A stretch of 64,000 bases of DNA, taken from assembly GCA_963703655.1 (NCBI GenBank), contig CAVPFA010000003.1:682001-746000 (forward strand), read 5' to 3'. A program made the translations under genes and the position numbers. The notes beneath the pieces are model-generated. The model made no database searches, was not told the DNA's origin, and saw nothing but the letters and a program-made list of their open reading frames with translations. Origin of the DNA: CAVPFA01 sp963703655. GTDB taxonomy: Bacteria; Actinomycetota; Acidimicrobiia; Acidimicrobiales; Bog-793. Position 1 is the stretch's first letter; every line of letters begins with the position of its first letter. This document shows positions 25,242 to 34,244 of this stretch, piece by piece.

Positions 25242-25285
25242 CGATGGCCCTGATCAGCAACGACCTCGTCTGAGTGTGACACCGG

Positions 25286-25310
25286 CTCGGCATAATCCTT
25301 CTGTGCCGAG
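25286..25310 (+). repeat. Hairpin at the left end of the tnpB element
   Basis: CTCGGCA and TGCCGAG form a perfect 7-bp stem with an 11-base loop; the GTG start of tnpB lies in the right arm. IS200/IS605 elements end in subterminal hairpins recognised as single strands, so this may mark the left end, or it may fold over the tnpB start and limit its translation. Confidence 0.5.
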
Positions 25311-26735
25311 AGTTCGTCCAGCGGGAGCGCCCTGCGTCGTCCACCGCTCAGCGCGCGTCACTCTACGCACGAACTCGGCACAACGAGATCGCCTCTTCGC
25401 TCAGCTCGCTGCTGGCGGTGACGTATGGGCCTGCGTCCTCCAGCTCAACGAGTGGCGCATGCGCCGAGGCGACCGTCCGCTCGTCGGCTACCAGGAGCTG
25501 TGCAGGGAGCTGGCATCCGCGGGCAGTGGCTGTTTCGGGGAGCTGTCGAGCGCCGGTGCCCGCTCGGTGCTACGGCGCTACTCCGACGCCTGGTTCGCCG
25601 CCGCCAAGGCTAAGAAGGCAGGCGACGGCTCTGCGCGCTTTCCGCGCCGGCGACGGCGCCTCATGCCGGTGCGCTTTTACTGCGGGACGTTCGCGATCGA
25701 CCAAAGGCGGGTGCGACTTCCGGTCGCGGCCGGCTGTCCGCCGCTTTTCGTGCGGCTCGCCCGTGAGATTCCCTACCCCGCGAACAGGTGCGGGCGGTGA
25801 CTCTCCTCTCGGACGGCCGAAAGCTTTGCCTCGAGGTCTGTGCTGAGGTGCCGGTGAGCGTGTACCCGCCAGAGGAAGCACTCGATCCGGGCCGGGTCGC
25901 CGGAGTCGATCTCGGCGTGATCCATCCCTTCGCTGTCGCCGGCCCGGACGGGATGGCGATCCTCGTCTCAGGTCGCGGCCTGCGGGCCGAGTCGCGCCTG
26001 CACATCGCCGAGCGCAGGGCAAGGGCACGGGCGGTCGCCCGGCGCGCTCCTGCACGGGGCGAGCACGGCAGCAGGCGCTGGCGCAAGTACCGGAGGCGGA
26101 CGCGTTTGATAGAAGCCCGCCACCGGCGCCGCGTGGCGCAGGCACGTCACGAGGCCGCCAAGGCGGTGGTCGCCTGGGCGGTCTCCCAACGGGTCGGGAC
26201 TCTCGTCATCGGCGACCCGGTCGGAGTGCTCGAGCTGAAGAGTGGCAAACGTCACAACCAGCGCCTCAGAGACTGGAGGCCAGGGCAAGCAAGACAAGCG
26301 CTCGCCGACAAGGCGAGCGCGGCAGGGATCGTGGTGCATATCGTCGACGAGCGCGGCAGCTCGTCGACCTGTCCTTCGTGCTTGATGCGAGTTACAAAGC
26401 CGAAGGGCCGGTCGTTCCACTGCCCGCACTGTGGGCTCGTCGGCCACCGCGACTTGGTCGGTGCCGTCAACATCGCCGCCCGGGTTGCGGGCGGCAGAGG
26501 GACCGTGTCGATGCCCGACACGATCGTGCACCGTCGAGCCGGCCAGCACCTCCCCGGTGCCGGCCGTTCCCGGCGTGACCCGCGCCGCACCCGGTGGGAG
26601 ATCCGCCGAGGGCTGCGTGGGCCCTGGCCCGCCGTGGCCCGCCCCGAGGCCTCAGCTCCGGGGAGTGGCTCGAACTTCGCTGCGGCGATGTTCGAGGATC
26701 AACCGATGTTGCCAGAACGTGCAAACGTTGGCTGA
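25303..26735 (+). CDS. tnpB: TnpB, IS200/IS605-family RNA-guided nuclease, frame interrupted once
   Basis: About 477 residues after adding one C to the CCCC run at 25776-25779, which joins REIPYP to EQVRAVTLL. RuvC-I Asp203 lies in GVDLG and RuvC-III Asp384 in HRDLVGAVNI; the zinc ribbon is CPSC followed by CPHC. The RuvC-II strand reads LVIGDPVGV, with no Glu at the usual place, while Glu350 in VDERGSSSTC could take over, as in TnpBs with a rearranged site. No tnpA is present, so it cannot move alone. Its guide RNA, if any, would overlap the 3' end and the bases just after the stop. Confidence 0.85.
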
Positions 26736-26794
26736 TACGGCACTAATGTTGGGCCCGCAAGCGGCCGTGCCTCGTCGCCACCCGGCGGCCCGGG

Positions 26795-26925
26795 CGGAGT
26801 GCACCCGGCTCGTGCCGAGGTGAAGCCGGTACCCGTCGGCGCCACTCTCTGGGGAGGCAGGTTGACCATGGGCCACGAAAGAGAGCAGCCCTGAGTACCG
26901 ACGGTTGGTTACCCGACCAACTACG
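26795..26925 (+). ncRNA. Structured leader of the NRAMP gene, candidate metal-sensing riboswitch
   Basis: Nested perfect stems: CCGTCGG (26833-26839) pairs with CCGACGG (26898-26904), CTCTCT (26845-26850) pairs with AGAGAG (26880-26885), and a following hairpin pairs GTTGGT (26904-26909) with ACCAAC (26916-26921). Two single-stranded segments, GAGGTGAAGCCGGTAC and GACCATGGGCCAC, resemble core segments of the magnesium M-box (GGTGAGGCTCCTGTA and CCAATGGGTCAAC). It lies 125 bases before a transporter of the magnesium-type NRAMP group. The alternative is the right end or guide RNA of the tnpB element. Confidence 0.45.
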
Positions 26926-27048
26926 CGCGCACGCTGCTTTCGAGGGGGAGCGGCCGCCGGGCTGAAGCCCGCTTGACCTCTGGTGTGCGTGCGCCATCAG
27001 CCACGCCTACGCACACCGACGACGCCCACGGCGGCGCGAGAGGTCACC

Positions 27049-28719
27049 ATGGTCAAAAACCTGCGGCTCGGAGACGACGAGAAGCCCGGCGAGCGGCCGA
27101 GCGCGGCTCTCGACAGCGCGCACGTGGGCGACATCGAAGGAGCCTTCGGCACGATCCGCGAGCACGACCTCGGTGCTCGGCGGTCCTGGGGGGCCAAGCT
27201 CCTCACGCTGCTTGCCATCATCGGCCCCGGCCTCATCGTGATGGTGGGCGACAACGACGCCGGAGGCGTCTCCACCTACGCGCAGGCGGGCCAAAATTAC
27301 GGCCTCAGCCTGCTGTGGACCCTCCCGCTCCTCGTCCCGGTGCTGATCGTCAACCAGGAGATGGTCGTGCGGCTCGGGGCGGTTACCGGGGTCGGCCATG
27401 CCCGGCTGATCAACGAGCGATTCGGGAAGTTCTGGGGGGCATTCTCCGTGGGCGACCTCTTCCTCTTGAATTTTCTCACGATCGTGACCGAGTTCATCGG
27501 CGTGAGCCTCGCCCTCAGCTACTTCGGCATCTCCTCGTACGTGTCGGTCCCACTTGCCGCGCTCGCGCTGATCGCCATGACGGCGACCGGCAGCTTCCGC
27601 CGCTGGGAGCGGTTCATGTTCATATTCATCGGGGTCAACTTCCTCGCCATCCCGCTCGTGATCCTGGTCCATCCTCACGCCGGTCCTGTCGTGCACGGAT
27701 TCCTCATCCCTGGCGCCCAGGGAGGGTTGACGTCGACTGCTGTGCTGCTCATCATCGCCATCGTCGGGACCACCGTCGCGCCCTGGCAGCTGTTCTTCCA
27801 ACAGTCCAACATCGTCGACAAGCGGATCACTCCTCGCTGGATCAACTACGAACGCGCCGACACCGTCCTCGGCTCGCTCGTAGTGGTGATAGCGGCTACG
27901 GCTCTCGTGGTCACGGCGGCCTTTGCCTTCCGTGGAACGGGGCTCGCCGGCCACTTCACGAACGCGGAGGGGGTCGCTCGAGGGCTCGAGCGGTACGTCG
28001 GGCACAGCACGGGGCCCCTGTTCGCGCTCGTCTTGCTCAACGCCTCGATCATCGGCGCTGCCGCGGTCACCCTGTCGACGACCTACGCGGTCGGCGATAT
28101 TTTCGGGATCCGCCACTCGCTGCACCGCACCTTCGCCGACGCGAAGCCGTTCTACGTCATGTTCAGCGCCCTCGTCGTCCTCGCGGCGGCGATCGTGCTG
28201 ATCCCCCACGCTCCGCTGGGGCTCATCACGACCTCCGTGCAGGCACTGGCGGGGGTTCTGCTTCCGAGCGCAACCGTCTTCCTCCTGCTGCTCTGCAACG
28301 ACAAGGAGGTCCTCGGACCTTGGGTCAACCGCCCCTGGCTGAACGCACTGGCCGGCTTCATCGTCGCCGTACTGCTCGTGCTCTCGCTCATATTGATGGC
28401 GACGACTGTGTTCGGGAACCTGAACGTCAACTCGTTGGCGGTGGTGCTGGGCGCGGTCATCCTCGCCGGGTTCCTGGCCGCGGGTGCGCTCGCACTCGTC
28501 CCAGGCAGGCGTGCCCGACGCCGTGCTGCAGCCCGCGCCAGGGCCGCCGACGCCGAATCCGAGGTGCGAGGGAATTGGCGGATGCCACAGCTCGCCCTCC
28601 TTCAACGACCCGTCTGGTCTCGGGGCCGCACGTTCGGGATGTGGACGCTCCGCATCTACCTGGTCGTGGCCGTGCTACTCCTCATCGTCAAGGCCGTGCA
28701 GCTCGGGACGGGGCACTGA
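27049..28719 (+). CDS. NRAMP-family divalent metal transporter, magnesium-type signature
   Basis: A 556-residue membrane protein with about 11 helices. In helix 1 the metal-binding stretch is GDNDAGG, unlike the DPGN of manganese and iron NRAMPs and closer to the DxDAGG of NRAMP-related magnesium transporters. Helix 6 (STAVLLIIAIVGTTVAPWQLFF) also lacks the usual MPH methionine. Proton-coupled import of Mg2+ or Mn2+ is inferred. Residues 1-50 are a charged cytoplasmic tail. The ATG at 27049 follows GAGAGG. The structured leader and the displaced MgtE-like gene both point to metal control. Confidence 0.85.
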   Translation: MVKNLRLGDDEKPGERPSAALDSAHVGDIEGAFGTIREHDLGARRSWGAKLLTLLAIIGPGLIVMVGDNDAGGVSTYAQAGQNYGLSLLWTLPLLVPVLIVNQEMVVRLGAVTGVGHARLINERFGKFWGAFSVGDLFLLNFLTIVTEFIGVSLALSYFGISSYVSVPLAALALIAMTATGSFRRWERFMFIFIGVNFLAIPLVILVHPHAGPVVHGFLIPGAQGGLTSTAVLLIIAIVGTTVAPWQLFFQQSNIVDKRITPRWINYERADTVLGSLVVVIAATALVVTAAFAFRGTGLAGHFTNAEGVARGLERYVGHSTGPLFALVLLNASIIGAAAVTLSTTYAVGDIFGIRHSLHRTFADAKPFYVMFSALVVLAAAIVLIPHAPLGLITTSVQALAGVLLPSATVFLLLLCNDKEVLGPWVNRPWLNALAGFIVAVLLVLSLILMATTVFGNLNVNSLAVVLGAVILAGFLAAGALALVPGRRARRRAAARARAADAESEVRGNWRMPQLALLQRPVWSRGRTFGMWTLRIYLVVAVLLLIVKAVQLGTGH

Positions 28720-28787
28720 GCACGGCGGGCGGTTCGCGCCGGCCGGTCGTCGGCGCGGCCGTGCGACCCAGCGTGCTGTCCGGCGGG

Positions 28788-28793
28788 TAACCT
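28788..28793 (+). promoter_or_regulatory. -10 box of the first acyl-CoA dehydrogenase (leaderless)
   Basis: TAACCT ends 7 bases before the ATG at 28801, with no ribosome binding site between. Confidence 0.5.
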
Positions 28794-28800
28794 CCCGAAA

Positions 28801-30070
28801 ATGGATCTGAGCTACCCGCCAGAGGCCGAGGCGCTGCGCCTCGAGGTTCACGGCGTGGCTCGAGGACAACCTGCCCGAAGGTTGGGGGACGCCCGGTTTC
28901 GAGTTGACGCCCGTCGAACGCACACAGTTCGAGAAGGGGTGGACGCCGAAGCTTGCCGACGGTGGCTGGATCTGCGCTTCGTGGCCGAAGGAGTACGGCG
29001 GCCGTGGGCTCTCGATCATGGAGAGCGTCGCCTTGAACGAGGAATTCGCCAGGCTGGACGCACCGATGCGGGCAGACTTCTTCGGCGACACCCTTGTAGG
29101 CCCGACGATCCTACGGTGGGGCTCCGAGGAACAGAAGCGGTTTTTCCTGCCGAAGATCCTGAGGGGCGAGATCGTCTGGTGCCAGGGATTCTCGGAGCCC
29201 GACGCCGGTTCGGATCTCGCCTCGCTCAAGACCCGAGCCGAGCTCGACGGCGACGAGTGGGTGATCAACGGCCAGAAAGTCTGGACGACCCAGGCGCAGT
29301 ATGCCGACTACATCTTCCTCCTCTGCCGGACCGACCCCGACGCGCCACCGCACAAGGGCATCTCGTACCTGCTGGTGCCGATGCGCCAGCCAGGGATCGA
29401 GGTACGGCCGATCGCACAGATGGGCGGGTCCGAGGAGTTCAACGAGGTGTTCTTCACCAACGCCCGGTGCCCTCGCGACGCGGTTGTCGGAGGGGTCGAC
29501 AACGGCTGGTCGGTCGCGATGACGACGCTCGGCTTCGAGCGCGGTACCTCGGCCACGACCGGCTACCGGCGCTTCCAGAAGGAGCTCGACCACATCATCC
29601 AACTCGCCCGAAGCAACGGGAGACTGAACGATGCTCTGATCCGGCAGCGTCTCGCACTCGCCTGGTCCAAGGTGAAGATCATGCAGATCAACGGACTTCG
29701 GACACTGACGGCAGCCCTCAACGGCGACAACTCGGCAGCCGCCCTGGGTGCGACCAACAAGATGTTCTGGTCCGAGTACCACCGGGACGTGATGGAGCTG
29801 GCCATCGACATCTTGGGCATGGAGGGCCAGATCCTCACCGGCCGGGAGGACGGCGCCGGTGTAGACGACGACGAATTCGTACCCGCGGTCGGAGGGCCGC
29901 GCCCGCGGCCGGGCTACCCGGTCAGTGCTCTTCAGACGAGCTTCTTCTTCTCCAGGTCGGAGACGATCTGGGGCGGGACGGCCCAGATCCAACGGAACAT
30001 CGTGGCCGAGCGCGTGCTCGGGCTCCCCAAGGAGCCGAAGCTGGAACACAGACCGAAGGCGCCAGGCTGA
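28801..30070 (+). CDS. Acyl-CoA dehydrogenase, frame interrupted once
   Basis: A flavoprotein of fatty-acid or related acyl-CoA oxidation. The frame from 28801 reads MDLSYPPEAEALRLEVH and then breaks; one base too many near 28852-28853 separates it from AWLEDNLPEGWGTPGFELTPVE, after which the family is intact: WCQGFSEPDAGSDLASLKT (FAD region), VWTTQAQYADY, and a C-terminal ETIWGGTAQIQRNIVAERVLGLP. Corrected length is 422 residues. The stop overlaps the next gene (CTGA). The Glu of the substrate base is not clearly assigned. Confidence 0.88.
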
Positions 30071-30957
30071 AACGTCCTACCGGCCGGCTTCGCGCGGATC
30101 GAGGGCTCAGACCGCAGGATCTCCGCGAGATCGAGGATCTCGCCGCGGCTTGCGTCGCCGTCGACGGCGGGCGCCTGAAGCTCGAGTGGAAGACGCTCCG
30201 GTCGAGACCGTCCGAACAGCTCAACGACTTTCTCTGGGTCACCGAAGGTGGTCTGGTCGGGTTTCTCGGCATCTACGGACACCGAAGCGACCAGGTCGAG
30301 CTGTGCGGGATGGTGCATCCGTCTGCACGCCGACGCGGCGTCTTCTCCCGCCTGTTCGACGCGGCCATTACCGAGGTTGCCGGCCGCAACGTGCCGCAGG
30401 TCTTGCTCGTCGTGGACCGAACCTACGACGCCGGCGCAGGCTTCGCGCGCTCGGTCGGAGGGACGATCGAGCACTCCGAGCACCGGATGACGCTGACTCG
30501 CGAGCCCGCCGCATCGGCTCCCGATCCGCTCGTAATCGTCCGCGCGGCCGGACTCGCAGACGGGCCCTTCGTCCTGCGGTGCCTCGCGGACGCGTTCGGG
30601 GTCCCCGCCGGGGACTACGAGCGCGCAGGTCTCGAGGCCTTCATCGAGCGAGAAGGCGGGACCCTCGTCATCGAGCTTGCAGGCGAGCGGGTCGGAACGG
30701 TTCGGGTCGACCGTGACGGGGATCGGGCCGGCATCTACGGGTTCGCCGTGTCGCCGGAGTTCCAGGGCCGAGGCATCGGCCGCCAGGTGCTCGCGTCCCT
30801 CGCCTGCGACCTACCGGCCCAAGGTGTGCCGAACGTCTCGCTCGAGGTGTCGTGCAGCAACGATGCAGCCCTGCGCCTCTACCTGAGCTGCGGGTTCGAC
30901 GTGGTGGGGACCGAGGACTACTACTCGGTGCCGGTGGGCGCGCGCGGCGCCCTCTGA
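30067..30957 (+). CDS. Protein with two GNAT acetyltransferase domains, probable CTG start
   Basis: A 296-residue protein with two GNAT folds. The first, residues 15-155, has CGMVHPSARRRGVFSRLFDAA; the second, residues 160-290, has YGFAVSPEFQGRGIGRQVLASLA. Both are the acetyl-CoA pyrophosphate loop. No ATG, GTG or TTG occurs before the first domain; the CTG at 30067 overlaps the stop of the acyl-CoA dehydrogenase as CTGA, just as ATGA and GTGA overlaps do elsewhere here, so it is the likely start. The substrate is unknown. Confidence 0.8.
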   Translation: MKRPTGRLRADRGLRPQDLREIEDLAAACVAVDGGRLKLEWKTLRSRPSEQLNDFLWVTEGGLVGFLGIYGHRSDQVELCGMVHPSARRRGVFSRLFDAAITEVAGRNVPQVLLVVDRTYDAGAGFARSVGGTIEHSEHRMTLTREPAASAPDPLVIVRAAGLADGPFVLRCLADAFGVPAGDYERAGLEAFIEREGGTLVIELAGERVGTVRVDRDGDRAGIYGFAVSPEFQGRGIGRQVLASLACDLPAQGVPNVSLEVSCSNDAALRLYLSCGFDVVGTEDYYSVPVGARGAL

Positions 30958-30990
30958 GGAGGGGCCCCGACCCGAGACCAAGGAGCGACA

Positions 30991-32791
30991 GTGCTCGCGG
31001 ACTACGCAGACTACGAAGGTGCAATCGGGCTCGACTGGTACTCGGTCGACCCGAACCTGTCGCTGCTCCTGGACCGGCTGCTTCCCGACAGCGGCGACCG
31101 CGAGTTTGCCGAAGAGCAGCTCGGACGGTTCGGCAAGCTCGTCGGATCGACGATCGCTGCGCGTGCCGAGATCACCGACAAGCACGGTCCCGTGCTCGAG
31201 CGGTACGACCGATGGGGTCGAGACGAGCCACGAGTCGTGCATCACCCGGCATGGCGGGCGAACAAGGCTGACCTGGTGAGGGCCGGTTTCGTGGCGCTTC
31301 CCGCGCGAGCTGGGCGACCGGTCCCATCGGTGGTGACCGCGGCCATCGCGTACGTCGTCTGCCAAGCGGAGACGGCGATCTACTGCGCGCTCGGGATGGC
31401 CGGCGGGGCGGCGGACATCGTCGAGCGCTACGCGCCCGCTTCGGTACGCGACCTCATCCTCGGCCGCCTCACGTCGCTCGACCCGGAGCAGTTCTGGGAC
31501 GGCGCGATGTTCCTCACCGAGCGCCAGGGGGGAAGCGACGTCGGCGCCAACACCACGCGGGCGGTCCGCGACGGCGCCGAGTGGCGCCTCTTCGGCGACA
31601 AGCACTTCTGTTCGAACGTGGACGCCGACGTCGTCATCGTCCTCGCCCGCCCGGAAGGCGCCCGCGACGGCAGCCGCGGACTGGCCACCTTCATCGTCCC
31701 GAGCCGCCTTCCCGACGGGTCCCCGAACGGGTTCCGGATCAAGCGCTTGAAGCCGAAGCTCGGCACGATCGCCGTCCCGACAGGTGAGGTGAGCCTGGAC
31801 GGTGCGCTCGCCTGGCTGGCGGGACCGCCGCCCGAGTCCGGCGCCGACGGCGCCGGCGACGGGCGCGGCATCAACCGGATGATGGAGATGGTGAACAGGA
31901 GCCGTTTCGGTGTCTCGATCATGGGCCTCGGGATCCACCGCCGCGCACTGGCTCGAGGCCGCGATCTACGCCGCCCGGCGCGAGCAGTTCGGCCAACGGA
32001 TCGACTCGTACCCGCTGGTTCGCGAGACTCTCGTCGACCTCCTCGTCGACCTCGAGGCCGGCCTGGCGCTCACGTTCGAGTGCGCTGCGGCCACAAGGCT
32101 CGCCCCCAGCGCCGAGGAGGGGGCGCTCCTGCGCCGCATCGCCATCCCGCTCGCCAAGCTCCGGACGTGTCGGGTCGGGCTCGAGTCGACGATGTACGCG
32201 CTCGAGGTCTTCGGCGGCAACGGCTACATGGAGGACTGGCCCTTGGCCCGTCAGCTGCGCGACGCCCAGTGCCACACGATCTGGGAAGGTACGGAGAACA
32301 TCTGCGCCATCGACGTGCGCCGGGCGATGCGGTCCGAAGGCGCTCAGGAGGCGGTGCTGCGCCGGATAGACCGCGCGCTCGAGACCGCCCGTGGCGGCTG
32401 GGCATGCGGCTCCGCCGTCGGCTCAGGCGGAGTAGACGCGCTCGCGGGTCCGGTCGCCGCCGTGCAGGCGGCTCGGGCCGAGCTCGTCGAGGCCATCGGC
32501 TACCTGCAGTCGGCGCCCGAGGACCTGGCGCTGCTCCAGCTCAGGCGCTTTTCCTACCTGATGGCCGACACCTTGGAAGCAGGATTGCTCTGCGAGGAAG
32601 CGGCGTGGTCACTCGAACGAGACGGCGACGCGCGAAAAGCGGCCGTGGCGGGCCGCTTCACCCGCCGGCGGCTCGAGTCACCGCGGTTACGAGGCATCAC
32701 GAGCAACGACCGGACGGTGCTCGACTTGTTCGAGCCGATCATCCGCTACGGCCGGCTGGACGCCAGGCAGGTCGTGGCCGCGTCCCGATAG
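30991..32791 (+). CDS. Acyl-CoA dehydrogenase, large form, frame interrupted once
   Basis: A second acyl-CoA dehydrogenase, 599 residues after correction, with an N-terminal extension and a C-terminal helical domain as in the AidB/long-form group. FLTERQGGSDVGANTTRAV is the flavin-binding block; the C-terminal half has YAARREQFGQRIDSYPLVRETL and LEVFGGNGYMEDWPLARQLRDAQCHTIWEGTENI. One extra G near 31950-31951 breaks the frame between RRAL and LEAAIYAARR. GTG start with AAGGAG ahead. Likely co-transcribed with the two upstream genes. AidB-like proteins act in alkylation response, others in lipid oxidation; which applies is not known. Confidence 0.88.
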
Positions 32792-33321
32792 CCGTCACTC
32801 CGGAAGGGAGGCAACATCACTCCCAGCGCGGGAACGTAACCTCCGCGGCCCATCGAAGCGCTCTCGAATGGGTCCACCGACTCGTCCACCCCGCCGGTGA
32901 CCTCTGTCACCCAGGACAAGCGCTCCTTCAGCAGGCGCTCCACGCCTCCCTGGAGCGTCACGGCGGATATGGCGCACGATCCGCAGGCGCCTTGGAGCTG
33001 CACCTCGACGACCCCGGAGTCGTAGTCGACAGCGAGGACCGCGAGGTCTCCGCCGTCGGCCTGGACCGCAGGTCTCATCAGCTCCATGAGCTCGTCGAGG
33101 GCGTCGGCGCGACGAGCGCGCTCGGCGTCGTCGATCGGACCGCCGGCTGCCGGCTCGACCGGGCCGAGGTCTGCTGGTTCGACCGGGCCGCCGGCTTGGG
33201 ACTCGACCGGGCCGCCGGCTTGGGACTCGACCGGGCCGCCGATGGCGCGCTCGACCGGGCTGCCGGCGGGTCGCGGGGAGACGCCGACGCTGACCGCGAC
33301 CGGCGCAGGATTCTCGGGCAT
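32746..33321 (-). CDS. NifU C-terminal-domain iron-sulfur scaffold protein
   Basis: A 191-residue protein. Residues 70-145 form the NifU C domain (MRPAVQADGGDLAVLAVDYDSGVVEVQLQGACGSCAIS) with the CxxC pair that carries a transient Fe-S cluster. The N-terminal 60 residues are made of six or so 8-residue repeats of the type GPVESQAG, probably a flexible linker. The ATG at 33321 has GAGGAGG upstream. The 3' end overlaps the convergent acyl-CoA dehydrogenase by 46 bases. Confidence 0.85.
   Translation of the reverse strand: MPENPAPVAVSVGVSPRPAGSPVERAIGGPVESQAGGPVESQAGGPVEPADLGPVEPAAGGPIDDAERARRADALDELMELMRPAVQADGGDLAVLAVDYDSGVVEVQLQGACGSCAISAVTLQGGVERLLKERLSWVTEVTGGVDESVDPFESASMGRGGYVPALGVMLPPFRSDGYRDAATTCLASSRP
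33152..33271 (-). repeat. Five 24-bp tandem repeats in the NifU-C gene
   Basis: Units beginning with a variant of GGCTCGACCGGGCC start at 33152, 33176, 33200, 33224 and 33248, exactly 24 bp apart; the third and fourth share 18 or more identical leading bases. Each encodes 8 residues, so copy-number change keeps the frame. Confidence 0.8.
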
Positions 33322-33382
33322 CGACGACCTCCTCTCTTCTGGGATCGTTACGAAGTCTGTCCACCTCGATGATACGACGCCG

Positions 33383-33388
33383 TAGGCT
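33383..33388 (+). promoter_or_regulatory. -10 box of the nucleotidyltransferase gene (leaderless)
   Basis: TAGGCT ends 6 bases before the GTG at 33395. Confidence 0.5.
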
Positions 33389-33394
33389 TCAATC

Positions 33395-34237
33395 GTGCAG
33401 CTCGTCGTGCTCGCAGCAGGCCACGGCCGCCGGTTCGGCGGCCTCAAGCAGCTCGCCCCGGTCGGACCGGGCGGCGAGGCGCTCATGGACTTCACCGCCC
33501 GTGACGCCCTTGCCGCCGGCTTCGCCGGCGTCATCCTGATCGTCCGCGAGGAGGTGCAAGACGAGCTGCTCGAGCACATCAAGTCCTTCTGGCCGCCGGG
33601 GCTCCCCGTCGAACCGGTGATCCAGGGAGCGATCGCCGGCACCGCCCAAGCGGTGGAGTCGGCCCGGCCCTTCGTCGACGGGCCGTTCGGCGTCGCGAAC
33701 GCCGACGACCTCTACGGCACGCCGGCGATCCTGACACTCGCCGAGCACCTCCGAGCCGGCCCCCCCGGTGAGCACGTGCTCGTGGGCTACCGCCTGAAGG
33801 ACACCGTGATCACCGACGCACCGGTCACCCGCGGGCTCTGCGAGACCGGGGCCGACGGCTACCTCAGCCGCATCGTCGAGTATTCCGTGCAGAGCCTCCC
33901 TGACGGAGGCTTCGAGGGGTCGCCCGTCGCGGAGAGGGGTGCGGGACAACTGCGGCCCCTGAGCGGGGAGGAGGACGTGAGCATGAACTTGTGGGGTTTT
34001 CCAGAGCAGATGCTCGATCAGCTCGACGAGGCGCTCGACGCCTTCGACCCGGCGACTGCCCCCCACGCCGAAGGCAAGCCCCCTGAGCTCCTCTTGCCCG
34101 ACGTCGTCGGGCGGGTCGTGGCCGAAGGGCGGGCGCTCGTGCGGGTGGTCGCGTCGCACAGCCGTTGCATCGGGCTGACGCACCCCGACGATCTGCCGCT
34201 CGTCCGCGCCCTCATCGCCGAGGGACTCGCCGGCTGA
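33395..34237 (+). CDS. Nucleotidyltransferase-fold (NTP-transferase) protein
   Basis: A 280-residue protein starting VVLAAGHGRRFGGLKQLAPVGPGGEAL, the nucleotide-binding signature of sugar-phosphate nucleotidyltransferases and MobA-like enzymes, followed by the Asp-containing VANADDLYG in the metal site. It lacks the left-handed beta-helix of GlmU. The sugar or base it activates cannot be read from the sequence. It is 7 bases ahead of a CDF transporter gene. Confidence 0.82.
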   Translation: MQLVVLAAGHGRRFGGLKQLAPVGPGGEALMDFTARDALAAGFAGVILIVREEVQDELLEHIKSFWPPGLPVEPVIQGAIAGTAQAVESARPFVDGPFGVANADDLYGTPAILTLAEHLRAGPPGEHVLVGYRLKDTVITDAPVTRGLCETGADGYLSRIVEYSVQSLPDGGFEGSPVAERGAGQLRPLSGEEDVSMNLWGFPEQMLDQLDEALDAFDPATAPHAEGKPPELLLPDVVGRVVAEGRALVRVVASHSRCIGLTHPDDLPLVRALIAEGLAG

Positions 34238-34244
34238 GGCTCGG

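Larger units (their letters stand above)
22973..26790. mobile_element. Accessory island between the MgtE-like and NRAMP genes
   Basis: Between two genes that normally adjoin lies about 3.8 kb with a different character: a broken JAB/RadC-like gene, a solitary DndB-like gene preceded by the only AT-rich stretch in the region (23915-23955), and an IS200/IS605-type tnpB. There is no recombinase and no obvious terminal repeat, so how the block arrived is unknown. The limits are set by the MgtE-like stop and by the start of the structured leader, and are approximate. Confidence 0.55.

Noticed and set aside
26958..26971. Hairpin CGGGCT-GA-AGCCCG as right end of the tnpB element
   Set aside because: It lies beyond the structured leader and over 220 bases after the tnpB stop; a two-base loop makes it a weak hairpin. 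Left open as a leader element.
27007..28605. 532-codon minus-strand open frame opposite the NRAMP gene
   Set aside because: Antisense to a well-supported transporter; composition is charged and repetitive without hydrophobic pattern.
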